From the NCBI GenBank assembly GCA_025084515.1, contig JAJAGP010001482.1, forward strand, positions 62,001-126,000: a stretch of 64,000 bases of DNA, written 5' to 3'. Position 1 is the stretch's first letter. Each line of letters begins with the position of its first letter. The translations under genes and the position numbers were made by a program. This document shows, piece after piece, positions 1 through 11,546 of the stretch. This DNA comes from Ancistrus triradiatus (Eukaryota; Chordata; Actinopteri; Siluriformes; Loricariidae). The notes below the pieces were generated by a model. That model did not search any database. It was not told the DNA's origin and saw only the letters and a list, made by a program, of their open reading frames with translations.

Positions 1-2298
1 GCCCGCTTCAGGGCATTCTTTTAATTTATAGAGAATGAACTGGTTAAGCTGCTCTATCAGAGATGAAAAATGCCTTGTTTCATATGGTGCCTTAATTCTA
101 TGTGACAAGTGATATCTTGTGCCTCTGTGTATTGTTCAGACTGCTGAAGTAGCCTGCAATGTCCACTATTCAGTCATCTCCATAAAACCTGTTGCTTCCA
201 GAGATTGAACTGACTTGGGATTTAAATTGGTTCCACTAAAGTCACACTTCTGTGGTCAAGATTAAGACAGTGTGTATCAACAGTACAGCACAAACACTTG
301 TTGCTTAGCTTGCGTTAAAGGAGCGGGCAGTTGGGGGCAGTCGAGCTTTTTGTTGTGTGTAGTCTGTTTTTCTGTGGGTGAACGATGCAGTCTACACAGT
401 GAATTGTATTCCGTAATTCTTAGAGGCAATTGGGTTCCACAAGTCAGGTTATTTCCACTCTTTCACCAAAACAGCCCTTTATAACTCATTTGTTATGTTA
501 TGCTGTTTAATTAGTTTCCCCCGTTTTGCTCTGAAAACATTGTAGTACTGTTTTAGAAAATGTGAGTGGGTTGAGTTTGGATATAGCCTGAAAAGTTGCT
601 TCTTAAGGGTTGATACTGTATTCCAAAGTGAAGAGAGGTAAAAGTGGTTGTGAAGACAAGTGTCAATATTTTTTTAATTATTATTGTTGTTTTTTTTCCG
701 CTGCTAAAAAGCTATGATTTTTTGTTTCATCTTATACACAAAAATAACATAGTTGTGATGTCACTTGTGTGCTGCTATTTTATAAACAATTGTATTATAA
801 TTATTTTACTGCTTCAAGAATACTTCAAGAATGCAGAAGTAGAGGGTAATAGAAGATCTTGAAATGTAAGGAGTATTCGACTGGAAATGCTCTTGTATGT
901 ACAGTATGCTCTGAAAGCATGATTCTTTTCTCTTTTTTATCTGTTTTCCTGCTCTCCTACCGTTTCTTCTCACAGTCTGTATGTATGGTATTTCAATACC
1001 TCAGGTTTACTGGACAGAAAAAAAACCCACATCTCAGTACCTCAAAACTCATTACAGTTTCCTGGGAGCCGAAAAAAGACCGCATACAGTGGAAATGGGA
1101 GGGCTTTTAAATAGTCTTCATAAAATGGACCATGGACCGCAAAAGGCTCTCACTCGGACTTTGTAGTGGATGGAGGGGGAACAAACATGGTTGTTTCTTC
1201 AAATATGACTGTAAGAGCTGATCTGATTGAGTCTTAGTGGGTACAGAATGATGATCATATCAGTTAACCAAGTTTATCGTAACACACATCGTAACTGCCC
1301 ACATATAAAGCAGTGCGAGTGTGGGACATTCCTCTCTCATTTGTCGAGTCACACATTGCCTTAACCACATTACATCTACCTATGAGTTATGTCTGGTGTA
1401 CTGAAGTTTGTGTTAGATTAACTGCCATAGTAACTGTGACAAACTGCCAATAAGACAGACCTCACCACCATCTATCACTGCCAGCAAGTTACTCATTCCG
1501 CATTTGAATGTCAAAATATCCAGTGTTCTGCCTCCTCCCTCCACTAAGACCATGTCATGTACCTCAATTATGTCTGTTGCACAACCTCTCCAATAAATAT
1601 CTGCTTCAAAGTATGCTGTTCTCGTCTGTTTGTTGGGAATTTTACTGGCTAATGATGATAATGCTGAACAAAATAATAATGCCCGAGATGAATTCGCCTT
1701 CAGTCCAGGGTATAGTTAAGCCTGCTCCCTGTGTTATCCAGCATGGGTACCAACCCTCCCTGTAGGGAAGGCGGGGATAAAACATGAAAATAATAATAAT
1801 GATGATGATGTTGATGATGAGGCTTCACACATTCCATATGAGAAAACAAGTAAGTGTTGGAAAGACGTCACTGCTGCCATAACGTTTCCCTAGTCAAGGA
1901 TATGATACCCATCAAAGGGGTCAAAGCAAGCATTTTAAGTGACTTATCAAAAGTTGACCCTTACTTAGTTCTTCCTACTTGGTTCCTAAATTAGTTTAGT
2001 AGCTTTGTTCGATTTGCAAATCAATCTTTAAACATGCAAAAGGTAGGGATATCACCGATTGTGATTCAGCATTAAATAAAAATGCTATTTGGTATTTTTG
2101 TCAAATCTCCAGCCCCCTAATGCTAAACAGTATAATGAAAGTCTAAAGATGCATGCCCTATCGAGTGATGAAAAAGAGTTAGGTGTTAAAAAAGGTAAAC
2201 CCCGACTGCCAAAAAGGTTTAGCTGAATTCCTTGCTAGAGGGAATTCATATAAGACATCTAGCAAATATAAAGAATTTTTAAAGACATAGCACCAATC

Positions 2299-2493
2299 TG
2301 GGACTGTGGTAGCCTAGCGGGTAAGATACTGGACTCTGGCCCTGAAGGTCCAGGGTTCAAATCCCACCTCTGCCAAGCTGCCACTGTTGGGTCCTTGAGC
2401 AAGGCCCTTAACCCACAATTGCTTGGATTGCTTATCAATTGTAAGTCGCTCTGGATAAGGGCGTCTGCTAAATAATGTAAATCTAAATGTAAA
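2299..2493 (+). repeat. tRNA-derived SINE (Mermaid-like family)
   Basis: The head is tRNA-like: TAGCCTAGCGG resembles an A box and GGTTCAAATCC a B box. The tail is CTCTGGATAAGGGCGTCTGC followed by GTAAAT repeats, as in the Mermaid/HE1 type of teleost SINE. At least a dozen copies occur in this window. The family name is from memory. Confidence 0.88.
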
Positions 2494-2984
2494 TTTACAC
2501 AGTTGAAAAGGACCTAATCAAATCCCTTCTTCCGATATGGACACAGGGAAATTCACTTACATGATCATTGACACAAAGATTTGTTTTATGTCAAACAATT
2601 AAATACATACATGGCTAGGTGTTCAAAATTGTCCAATATATATTTTGCCTTGTTTTTTCCTTAGAAGAATGGTCATTAGTTGGTAATTGCAACAGTCCAC
2701 CAGGCTCATGTTTTAGCCCACATGGTTAGAGTCCAGATTCAAACCCTATAGAGAATATTTTGTCACGCATTAAACATAAACTAACTTGGAAACAATTTTC
2801 AACTACACATCAACTGTTTGAAGCCATTACCATCCAACACTAAATAACACAGATTTTTCGGTTTGGGCTACTGTTTTTATTTTTATTTCTGGGATAGGGG
2901 TTCAATACACGTCCAGAACTGTTTCGTCTAGCACTAAATTCTACGACATATAACAAAACATTAAGTGATAGTTAACTACTGAAT

Positions 2985-3220
2985 AGTCAAGTCAAGACAG
3001 ATTTATTTATATAGCGCTTTTTCCAATGGAGCACTGTCTCAAAGCAACTTTACCATTTTAGATTATCTTCTAATATCTACATCCAATCCAAAATTGAGCA
3101 AGCCTAGTTCGACAGTGGCAAGGAAAAACTTCCTAATTGTTATGAGGAAGAAACCTTGGGAGGACCAAGACTCAAAAAGGGACCCAACCTCCGTGGGCGG
3201 CGTAGATGATAAATCTAAGA
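2985..3220 (-). repeat. Interspersed repeat 'agcgcttttt' family
   Basis: It begins with AGTCAAGTCAAG, then the ATTTATATAGCGC segment, and ends near a CCTCCGTGGGCGGCGTAGATG segment. Other copies lie at 6640-6766, 13542-13727, 51121-51500, 56680-56912 and 61229-61385. Because the GACTTGACTT simple tail lies at one end, this may be a SINE-like element read on the minus strand here. It is unclassified. Confidence 0.8.
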
Positions 3221-3519
3221 ATGAAACTAAAGTCATGGAGTAGTGTAGGATAAGGATGTAGGCAGAAGTAAGAGCCCATTTGCTTTATAACACCACCTAC
3301 TAACCATACTAAACACCATCTACTTTAATTATTTTCCAGCTCAACATTTATTATAGCAAGTTTTTGGTTCAGATAGCAGGTTGAGATATTAAAAGGGAAA
3401 AGTCATCACTTAGGTTACACCAAAATGTGTGGTTTTTTTTATGCCTCACACATTTCTTAAGAATAAACCATAAAGAAATGCATAAACTCACCCAAGTTCA
3501 CACTTGTTCTCCACATGCG

Positions 3520-3870
3520 CTTGATTTGTGAAAAGCTAACGGTAACGTGTAACGGCCACGAAATTCAAATCGCCTCAGCGTTCGCGCCAAGCTTTCGATT
3601 CTACTTGGCTGCACGTGCAGACAATTGTAGCCAATCAAACGTTAATCGAGATCTGTCGTCAGGGCTACGGCACGTTTCGAGATCAGCGACCAATCACATA
3701 TCAGAGCGACATCGGACGTCACGACAAATCGCTCTGCCTCCGCAACCAACTGCATGTTCGAAATAGCACTATAATTACTACGTAGTCCACTTTTTAACGA
3801 GCGTTGTAATTTTCTAAGTGATGTTTTCGAGCGTAACGTAGGATATCTAGTGGGTAACGGAAATCCTGCG
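3520..3870. promoter_or_regulatory. CpG-rich promoter-like segment
   Basis: This 350-base block has many CpG dinucleotides while its surroundings have almost none. It carries two CCAAT motifs (near 3630 and 3689), a CRE-like ACGTCA (near 3717) and several TTCG/CGAA steps. It lies about 1.2 kb upstream of the first recognised tigar exon on the same strand, so a tigar promoter or 5' exon is the simplest reading. No start codon with the expected RHG-type first exon was found inside it, so the link is an inference. Confidence 0.4.
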
Positions 3871-5009
3871 ATGCATTACAGTAGATTAACGTTCAAACGG
3901 TGTAGATTAGGAAGGGCAGAGCACGCCAAATGCACTTTGTAGGGATTAGGGAGTAGGGAGTAAGGGGCTATAAAGGACAAATCCCGACACACTGAGAAGC
4001 CGATACGACTTGGTGGATGTATGTTGTTTAAATCAGTTTTTATTATCAGGCTAATGTTGTCGTTCGGTTTAACAATAATACGACAGTAAGTTGAATCTAT
4101 CTTATTACCATTATTAATATTACTATGCATGTAATAACCGGCATGCATTTGTCCCCTTGGTCTGTTCTCAGATATGTTTATGTTAGATGAATTGCTGCAC
4201 AAAATAAACCTATTGTATTTAAAATATATATAATTTCTATTTAATATAGAATATGGTAGTATAGATTGGTGAACGCACATATGAACCTCTGACTGTCAAA
4301 CCTGTTAACACTGTATCCAATTTCTCGTCCCATGGCTGCTGCGTAAAAGCCTCCAGCCTCCTTACTTAAAGGTCAGTGCTGCTAGTCAGCCACCTATGAT
4401 ATTTAAAGCCTTAAAGGAACCTTCCAAACTTTTAAAGTCCTAAACACTGTCCACCACATCTGTAATGTATGTGCAATTACCATGAACAAGAGTTTCAAGT
4501 TTCCTCATATTAAAAAAGACCCACCACCGCAGAGACCCTGGGGAGGCCAGATCAACCCTTTCTCAGCCCTGCAATGGATAGGCATCCCTATTTTGTTTTT
4601 CTTGTTTTTTATATTGTTTTTGGAGGCATAATTAGTTGTGTTTAATCACTGTGTTTTGTAATGTGAACTGATTCATTTGCATCTTTGAGAGGGGAAGTTT
4701 GTCTAAGAGGGAATGTATATTATTTTTGCATTTTTTCATTTTGTATAGAAAATTTTGTATAGACATGCACTGCCTGTCAGTTTTAGTGAATTTGATTGCC
4801 TAGAATCCTAAATTGCAGGTTAAAACCGTATAGTAAATTCCAAGCTTTTCTGGGCTCCCTCCCCATGGGGAATCTAAGTAGTTTTTTCCACTCATTTCAT
4901 ATAGTGCTGTTAAAATAGTTTTGTCTGGTAAATCTGGACAGCAAACTACAAGTGACAACTGATGTGACAAACACTTAAACTGATTTGTATCTCTGATTTG
5001 CTTTACCAG

Positions 5010-5047
5010 TGGTGAGACACAGTACAACAAGGAAAGACTGCTTCAAG
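5010..5047 (+). CDS. tigar: tigar exon 2
   Basis: A 38-base exon after a CTTTACCAG acceptor and before GTAAAT. It translates as (H)GETQYNKERLLQ plus one base, the start of the phosphatase active-site motif R-H-G-E-T. The first base completes the His codon and the last begins a Gly codon finished by exon 3. It was recognised from similarity to fish TIGAR and from matching phases. Confidence 0.85.
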
Positions 5048-8000
5048 GTAAATCCTAAACAAATTTGAATGGCTGTATGGAATGTGGGAGGTAACCCTGG
5101 TCTGCTGTGTTTGACAGACCCAGCCCTCTCTCCCAAGGAGCGCTGAGATTGTAACACCTCTGGTGGATTACACTTTGAGAAACGCACATCCAGAACCAAC
5201 TCCCGAGAGCAGACACTGACCTGAAATTCATCCTTAGAGCTCCTTGGGGTGGGGGCTAGGTCTGTGACGTGTGGTACAGGCAAGAGGTGCCCCCCTTTTC
5301 AACTTTGTGAACATGCATACTATTGTAACCACTTTATGGGCAGTGCTCTTAATTTTTAGAACAGTTCTGTATAATTGTTAGATCTACAGTATATATGTAC
5401 TATAATATTCTGCACTGTATCTACTCCATTTGTATGTTATATCTTATTTCTTGTCATTGCTTCAGTGTGTGGCATGGTGGTGCAGTTGCTTGCACTGTCG
5501 CCTCAAAGCTCCCAGATCCCCGGTTCGATCCTGACCCTTGGCATCGCCTGTGTGGAGTTTGCATGTTCTCCCTGTGTTTGCATGGGTTTGCTCAGGGTAT
5601 TCCGGTTTCCTCCCAAATTCCAAAGATGTGTGTTAGGTTAATTGGTGTTTCCAAAGTGCCCCTTAGTGTGAGTATGTGTGTGTGCTAGGATAAGTAGATA
5701 AGAAAATGAATTATTAAAAAAAAAAGAATTTCTTCAGTTAATTTTAGTCATTCTTATGATGTTCAATTAGCTGTCTAAATAGATTTCACTATGATTCTCA
5801 ATAACATTTCTAAAATCTGTATCATTATTTTCCTATCTCAGGCCAGGGAATAGATTCCTCACTGTCTGAAGTTGGAGTGCAGCAAGCCGAAGTGGCTGGC
5901 CAGTACCTGCAGGATGTCGCATTTACTAATGTTTTTGCCAGCGATATGAAACGTGCCAGGCAGGTGAGCCGTGGTGGGAGGGAAAAAGTCTTTCGAAATA
6001 GGTTAATGAGACGTAGAGAGTCTCTTTAAATTACATAATAAGCAGTGACTTTGCTTCAACTTCCAGATACTAGTTTGCCACTAGGAAATTAGTATATTAA
6101 AACAGTGTACAGGTATGTGCTGTTCATCATCCGCATTATGTTCTGTGAAACAGGTCGTTGACTGAAATGGACGTTGTTAATTCGACCCAGAAGGCTAAAA
6201 GCTATGAGCACCGAGAGGATTTTTCCTGTATGGAATAATGTAAATCGAATTCATCCGTTCCAGACCCCCAGAAAATCCACAATGTATAAGGCATTATATG
6301 CATTGTTGGAGTTCTGTCTCATTCCTAGCCACTGTATATACACAGACAAAAATAAAAAATTAGATTAAATACAAGCACTATAGTTTATTATAAATATATT
6401 AAGTGCTATCGTGTTTGTTACTGTTTTCCTTTTGGCTGTTGGCTGTTATCGCTAACCTTCTTAGGTCCCATGGTGACTTATTTACACTAAGAATATATGT
6501 AAAAATAAAAAACGCAAAAATGTTTACAGTGGATTGTAATGGCGATCGGTACTGAGCGAGGGTCATTGTATGCTCCTATATTTCATCTGGAAAGGGACAA
6601 CGAGACACATCTCGACTCATACAAGTTCTAGCAAGCCCGGCAAGTGCCGAACAAATGATGAGGCTTGCTCAATTTGGGATTGGACGGAGATATTAGGAGA
6701 TAATCTAAAAAGTTGTTTCGAGACAACGCTCCATTGTAAAAAGAGCTATATAAATAAATCTTGACTCTGCTAAGCTGTCACAGTTGGACCACTGAGCAAG
6801 GCCCTTAACCCACAAGTGTTTGGATTGTAAGAATGTAGAAATTGTAAGTCGCTCTGAATAAGGGCTTCTGCTAAATGATGCACTTCTTTAACGCCTGTGC
6901 TTATAAATCCGCAGCATTGATTTGCTTTTTATGTCCACAGTATCCGGAATCAAAAGACAAATTTTTTATTTCCTATTATAATTTATTAGCATTTCCAAGA
7001 CCCCAGTTGTGCAAGTGAACGGTCAAAGAACAGGTGGTCATTAAACAGCGCATACCTGTATTTGTTAAGGGAAAATGGTTTTGACCTTTCTGCCTAAATT
7101 GTCCATTTTTGTGATTTAAATGTTCTTTGTAAAATTCAACCCAAAGCGTTTCTGGTTTGCATCAAAGGGTGATGTCATACTCCTGAAAGGCTGCAGACTC
7201 TTTTGTTTTGTTTCCACTGTGCCCTCAAACAAGGCACGTCACAACAACTTCCCTAAAAGGTGCTACAACAAATAGCCCTCCAAGTACTGTGTACCTTTGT
7301 CCTAGATATTCACAGGCATGGGACTGTGGTGACCTAGCGGTTAAGGTACTGGGCTATGGACCAGAATATCCAGAGTCCAAAACCCACCTCTGCCAGGCTG
7401 TGAATGTTGAGTCCTTGATCAAGACCCTTAACAGACAATTGCTTGGAATCTTCCATTTTCTGTTTCCAGACTGCTGAAATTATTTTGAGGAAAAATAAGA
7501 GCTGCAGCAACCTAGACATTGTGACTGATCCATCACTTAAGGAGCGGGTAGGTGTGAGATCGTTGTGGCTATCGTTATAGAATTTTGGAAGTGATGGAGT
7601 GATGGAAGGTCACAGCACAGCTCAGATTAATATACTTTCCATAGTAATAAGTGATTGGGATACCGATGATCTCTGTCACACGTCACAAGGGTCCAGCCTC
7701 CATCCCAAGGAGAGCTGAGACTTGGAAATCCCTGTGGGTTGAAACCATCTTCTGTGGGTTATGGTGAGGGCATCACACAAATATAGGATACAAACCAGGG
7801 ATACTCAGCACTATGAAACAGTGCACTACCACAGAGTCAGCCTGGTTTCTGTAATGCTTTTTCCTGGCACTGCCAGTCCAGGTGAGCACGGCAAAATGGA
7901 ATAATGCAGGGTGGCCTTGCTGGGAGAAACAGAGAGTTATCCCGACTCAATATAATAATTGTAAACATAACTATATAATTTAAATTATACATAGTAATGC

Positions 8001-10045
8001 ATGTAAAGAATTTGTGCTAATTATAGAGGAAAAATAATTTGTTTTTAAGTTTTAAAGGATTGCATTCCCCCTTTCTTATGCCTCAGAATGGTTCGGTCCA
8101 GTGTCACCCATCACTCGAACCCACACACATTTAATACTGCATTCTACATATCTGGTTTTTAAAGACGACTTTAAGACGACTTCTGCTTTTATAAAAGCTC
8201 TAAATATGTTCTGGTAAAGCTATAGTAGCAGATTCTGAGATTAGTCTGGTATATATTTAATGACTGCAGTACAGATTCATTCTGAAACCATCTTCAGTTC
8301 ATGATGCTTCTCAATTAAGATTCTGTTAGATGAAAATCACGCAATACACATTGTACTTAGGAAATCTAGACCTTATATATTGTGCCATCTACAGGTCATT
8401 TTTGGTATTACTAATCCTGTAGCCCCATATATACAGTACATTTAAGGTAGTAGTACTTTCTGTAGTACCTTTGGCGTCCTCCACTGGAGTTTCTCTGGAG
8501 TACTCTTTTTACTCTTTATTGTCTCTTCCAACAGTGAAACGAAATTTATACCCTTGGCCATATTCCTGAGTTTCTACCTTGCCTGGGGCTTCCGAGTCAT
8601 TCCGAGTGGATGACCCCACATTATACATGGCATAATTGTCACGCCTTTCATTGTCTTAAGCACATATTTATAAGCACAAAGCAATGCTGTGGTTTTCCAA
8701 ACTTGACACTTTTAATTTCATTATGTGTAAACAATGGGAGCCATTGATAAAAGGTCTGAGCTGTAGTGTTTTTCAGAGTTTTGGTAATGCTGAGGGAGGC
8801 CCAGTAGAGAACATGAAGAACATGGCTCAGGCAGCTGGCCAGACGGTCCCAGAGTTCACGCCTCCAGGTGGAGAGACAATGGATCAGGTAGTTCTTTCCT
8901 ACTCACTGTGCTCACATTTTCTAATTTCCACAGACATGTGAACAAAGTCTTAGATTTTCTTACTAAAATGATTTCTGAACAATCACATAATTGGGCTAGG
9001 TATTGATGGGCTCTTGTGGGTAGTAAATAACCAAAAATATCCAATTGTGGCATCAAAAACGATGCCTTTTTTAAAAATATAAATTCTGTAATTTTATGCA
9101 TTATGTATGTTGGGGCATTGAAAGTAGAAACAATAGTTTTCACACCAATATTTTTTTATGGTTATGTTCCCTGGGCAACTGGAAAAGGGGGAATTTCTTG
9201 AAAGGTATTACTCCTTGACCTGAAAATAAATTAAAATCATTTGTACTTTTAGTTCATGTGCTGGCGTAGGGTCAGGGTTGATGTTGCCTGTTCCAGGAGT
9301 AGTAGGAAAATGTTACACGAATCGATCCAGTTATCATTCGTATCACTATTAAAGCTCACCAGTCCACATGAGCCTAGTAAAGGTGATTTCAGAGCTCAGA
9401 CTGCAAATGAAAATGGGATTTGTCTTGGTTATAGAATCGTTTTGGAGGAATTCATAACATTTTTGGATGCACACAAGCCTGTAATCACATCTTAGACTTG
9501 ATATTTAGATTTAGTGTAGTTGTCGATAGTATGGTTACTAAATATGGACCACTCATGTCACCGCTCAGAGTTAAGGCCCTTGCTTAACAACCTTAGTGAA
9601 TTTAAATGATCCTGTTAATCTTGCATTATTACAAATGTTTTTCTTCTCTTAGGTGAAGGTACGGATCAGCATGTTCCTTAAAACCCTGTTCAAGCAAATG
9701 GCCGAGAAACACAGTGACAAAATACAGCCAGAAGCCGAGGCCCAGCCAGCTGAAACAGACGGACCTCTCGGGGGTCACCCGGATGATGGTGTCATGAATG
9801 TGCCTGCTCATGCCCTCGTGGTGAGCCACGGTGCCTACATGCGGGTCTTAGTGCGGTATTTCATAGAGGACCTGAGGTGCTCTTTGCCCACTGATGCAGA
9901 CATGGCTCAGGTTTACTCAGCCTGCCCAAACACAGGAATGTGCCGATTCATTGTGACCATAAAATGTTGTGACGCTGGACTGTTACTGTTTAGAATGAAG
10001 TGTGTGTTTATTAACCGCAGAGCCCACATCGAGACAAATAAGTGA
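5010..10045 (+). CDS. tigar: tigar, fructose-2,6-bisphosphatase (exons 2-6, partial at 5' end)
   Basis: TIGAR is a cytosolic histidine-phosphatase-fold enzyme that hydrolyses fructose-2,6-bisphosphate, lowering glycolysis and feeding the pentose phosphate pathway. Coding exons read as 5010-5047, 5842-5963, 7470-7547, 8777-8887 and 9653-10045, with AG/GT borders and compatible phases, giving about 247 codons; with a short first exon this fits the usual ~260-270 residues. Exon 2 opens inside the RHG motif (the catalytic His is split with the missing exon 1). Exon 5 holds the KER...AEG segment with the catalytic acid and the PPGGET motif. Exon 6 holds the second catalytic histidine in VVSHGAYMR. 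No stops or frameshifts were seen. Exon 1 was not found. The fgf23-like and fgf6 genes follow on the opposite strand, as in other vertebrates. Paralogue (a or b) is undecided. Confidence 0.93.
5470..5692 (+). repeat. DANA/V-SINE-like tRNA-derived element
   Basis: It opens GGCATGGTGGTGCAGT with a B-box-like GGTTCGATCC, followed by the TGTGGAGTTTGCATGTTCTC block and the GGTTTCCTCC block, and ends in GTGTGTGTG. This is a common teleost SINE layout. It lies in tigar intron 2. Minus-strand relatives lie at 39780-40005 and 41470-41805. Confidence 0.75.
5842..5963 (+). CDS. tigar: tigar exon 3
   Basis: A 122-base exon with acceptor CTATCTCAG and donor GTGAGC. It encodes the GQGIDSSLSEVG...ASDMKRARQ segment, typical of the second helix and substrate loop of TIGAR. 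It ends on a whole codon. Confidence 0.93.
6640..6766 (+). repeat. Partial 'agcgcttttt' repeat
   Basis: It matches the 3' half of the family in plus orientation: TTGCTCAATTTGGGATTGGA, then GAGACAACGCTCCATTG and a TATATAAATAAAT tail. It is inserted within the inverted-repeat element at 6108-7058. Confidence 0.75.
6772..6892 (+). repeat. Partial Mermaid-like SINE (tail half)
   Basis: It starts at the TCTGCTAAGCTGTCACAG segment and runs to the GTCGCTCTGAATAAGGGC tail and CTGCTAAATGATG. The tRNA-like head is missing. Confidence 0.75.
7319..7446 (+). repeat. Truncated Mermaid-like SINE beside tigar exon 4
   Basis: The tRNA-like head and body are present (GGGACTGTGGTGACCTAGCG to ACAGACAATTGCTTGGA), but the L2-like tail is gone. 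It ends about 23 bases before the exon 4 start, so the branch point of this intron must lie in or at the edge of the SINE. Confidence 0.8.
7470..7547 (+). CDS. tigar: tigar exon 4
   Basis: A 78-base exon of 26 whole codons, starting TAEIILRKN and ending PSLKER, between TGTTTCCAG and GTAGGT. A SINE fragment ends about 23 bases before the exon, so the polypyrimidine tract is only the short stretch 7449-7467. Confidence 0.92.
8160..8490 (+). repeat. Interspersed repeat, inverse copy at 31690-31990
   Basis: This intron 4 segment (AAAGCTCTAAATATGTTCTG through the TGCCATCTACAGGTCATTTT and GTATTACTAATCCTGTAG blocks) recurs reverse-complemented near 31690-31990. Its right part recurs at 21405-21500 next to the duplicated tigar exon. 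Type unknown. Confidence 0.6.
8777..8887 (+). CDS. tigar: tigar exon 5
   Basis: A 111-base exon of 37 whole codons, SFGNAEGG...PPGGETMDQ, between TTTTTCAG and GTAGTT. It includes the Glu of the AEG motif expected to act as general acid and the conserved PPGGET loop. A degenerate second copy lies at 21785-21893. Confidence 0.93.
9653..10045 (+). CDS. tigar: tigar exon 6 (terminal)
   Basis: The terminal coding exon: 130 amino-acid codons then TGA, after CTTCTCTTAG. It contains VVSHGAYMR with the second catalytic histidine and the conserved PNTGMCRFI segment. The region before the histidine is rich in Glu, Ala and Pro and variable, as in other TIGARs. Confidence 0.95.
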   Translation: MKVRISMFLKTLFKQMAEKHSDKIQPEAEAQPAETDGPLGGHPDDGVMNVPAHALVVSHGAYMRVLVRYFIEDLRCSLPTDADMAQVYSACPNTGMCRFIVTIKCCDAGLLLFRMKCVFINRRAHIETNK

Positions 10046-10798
10046 AAGGCCAAGAACAGATGGAAACTGAATAATGTCTAGTATTCTGTTTTTTGCCTGA
10101 ACTGATCTACATTTATATATTGTTAATATTTAAATACGCTTCATTTTGTCATCAGTTCATGGCATTATTTGTGTTTGAAGCAATCTACAATGTTCCAGTT
10201 TAAACCTGTCAGAGGAATAGAAATTAGTTCTACAAATGCCATATTAGACCTTGTAGATCTAGGAATGGTTTGCATTGTTATGGGTATTTTATTCTCTCAG
10301 TTGCCTGTGAAATGTAACTTGAAGACAAAATTAAATATTCTGTGCCAGATTATATAAAGTAAAATATGTATAACCGCAGTGAACCTTGTGTGAAAGAATT
10401 CATACTCATTCACCATGAAAAGAAGGAAATGTGTCCCGGGCATGACCCATCTTAGCATAATAACTTGAAAGTTCCATAACTTCCTGCACTAATGGTGCAG
10501 AGATTTGATTGTTATTGGGTAATGGGGCTTTAAATATAGCCTAGTCATGTGCCAGTTTAATCACTTGTCTTTAGAAAGACTGCTTTTTGTGGTTGATCAA
10601 TAATTTCTATTGACTGTAAAAGTCAATAGCTTTTACTTGTTTGAAATTTTTTTTTTCTGGATTGTCACTGTTGCAACCATTGTCAACCACTGTAAAATGG
10701 AGATCTACCAGATTCTCTATTTTTGTAGTGTAGGCATGTTGGCAATTCTTTTTTTATAACCCCATATCGGAGACAGTTTAGACGGTATGGAAAATGCA

Positions 10799-10808
10799 AA
10801 TAAATAAA
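10799..10808 (+). terminator. Candidate tigar polyadenylation signal
   Basis: Two overlapping AATAAA hexamers lie about 755 bases after the tigar stop codon, at the edge of the unique A/T-rich sequence and just before the next transposon remnant. The 3' untranslated region would be about 0.78 kb. Confidence 0.5.
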
Positions 10809-10904
10809 AGCGCACCGTCTTCCTCGCATTTACTCTGACATGTATTTCATTAATAAGTAACAGACAGTATGAACCCAACATATTTCATGGCTTGTGTGGT
10901 GAAC

Positions 10905-11545
10905 TTCATTTCATTTGTTAAAAATCCCTTCCTGCATTTCAGGTCTGCAACACATGCCAAAAGAAGTTAAGATCGGTGCAATTTAGGTCTAGTAATGAAA
11001 ATAATAAATGGTGTGATTTCAAGCAGGTGATGTCAACAGGTGATTGTATTCGTGATTTGGTACAAAAGCAGCATCCATGAAAGGCTGAGTCTTTGAGAAG
11101 CCAAGATGGGCAGAGGATCTCCAGTTTATCAACAAATGCATGAGAAAATTATTTAAATATTGAAAAACAATATTCCACAAAGAAAGATCGGTAGGGGATT
11201 ACATGTTTCAGTCCTAAGTTTTTCTGATTTGGCCTTTTTGCATCGTCTTGAAAAATGCGTGGACGTCCATGGAAAAGATATCTTCTTGAAGACGTTACTC
11301 TAAAATCTCAGTGTATTTTTCTGCATTAATGCTGCATCACAGAAACATAAATGATCTTTGCCCATACCATGACAAAGCCTGGCTTTTGGACTTGTTGCTG
11401 ATAACAGTCTGGATGGTCCTTTTCACCTTTGGTCTGGAGCACATTTTTTCCAAAAAAAAATCTGGAATACTGATTGGTCTGACCAAAATACACTGTTTCC
11501 ACTGTGTGATGATTCATCGCAGATGACTCCGAGCCCAGAGAAGTC
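10905..11545 (+). mobile_element. DNA transposon remnant, family unassigned
   Basis: It starts around CCTTCCTGCATTTCAGGTCT and includes TTGTTGCTGATAACAGTCTG. A second, better copy lies at 44485-45110 and a fragment at 59917-59990. The right end is cut by the LTR that begins at 11547. Short open frames within it are not conserved between the copies. Confidence 0.65.
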
Positions 11546-11546
11546 T

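Larger units (their letters stand above)
1..5009. other. No recognised coding sequence; tigar upstream region
   Basis: No exon is recognised in this stretch apart from repeats listed separately (a SINE at 2299-2493 and an interspersed repeat at 2985-3220). The first 1.2 kb is A/T-rich. By conserved gene order it could hold the 3' end of a neighbour such as ccnd2, but nothing in the sequence shows that. The first coding exon of tigar (about ten codons ending just before the second base pair of the RHG histidine codon) should lie here or before the window; no candidate with a proper donor was found. Confidence 0.5.
6108..7058. mobile_element. Terminal-inverted-repeat DNA element in tigar intron 3
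   Basis: The left end has CAGGTATGTGCTGTTC and a GTTCTGTGAAACAGGTCGTT block; the right end has the inverse TTAAACAGCGCATACCTG. The same ends occur at 34052-34875. The inside holds pieces of two other repeats (6640-6766 and 6772-6892), so it is a nested mosaic. No transposase was seen. Confidence 0.65.

Noticed and set aside
1..1200. 3' untranslated region of ccnd2
   Set aside because: Expected by gene order only; no coding end or diagnostic sequence can be seen.
3515..3766. 83-codon open frame in the CpG block
   Set aside because: It does not match the expected first exon of tigar and has no recognisable domain; open by base composition.
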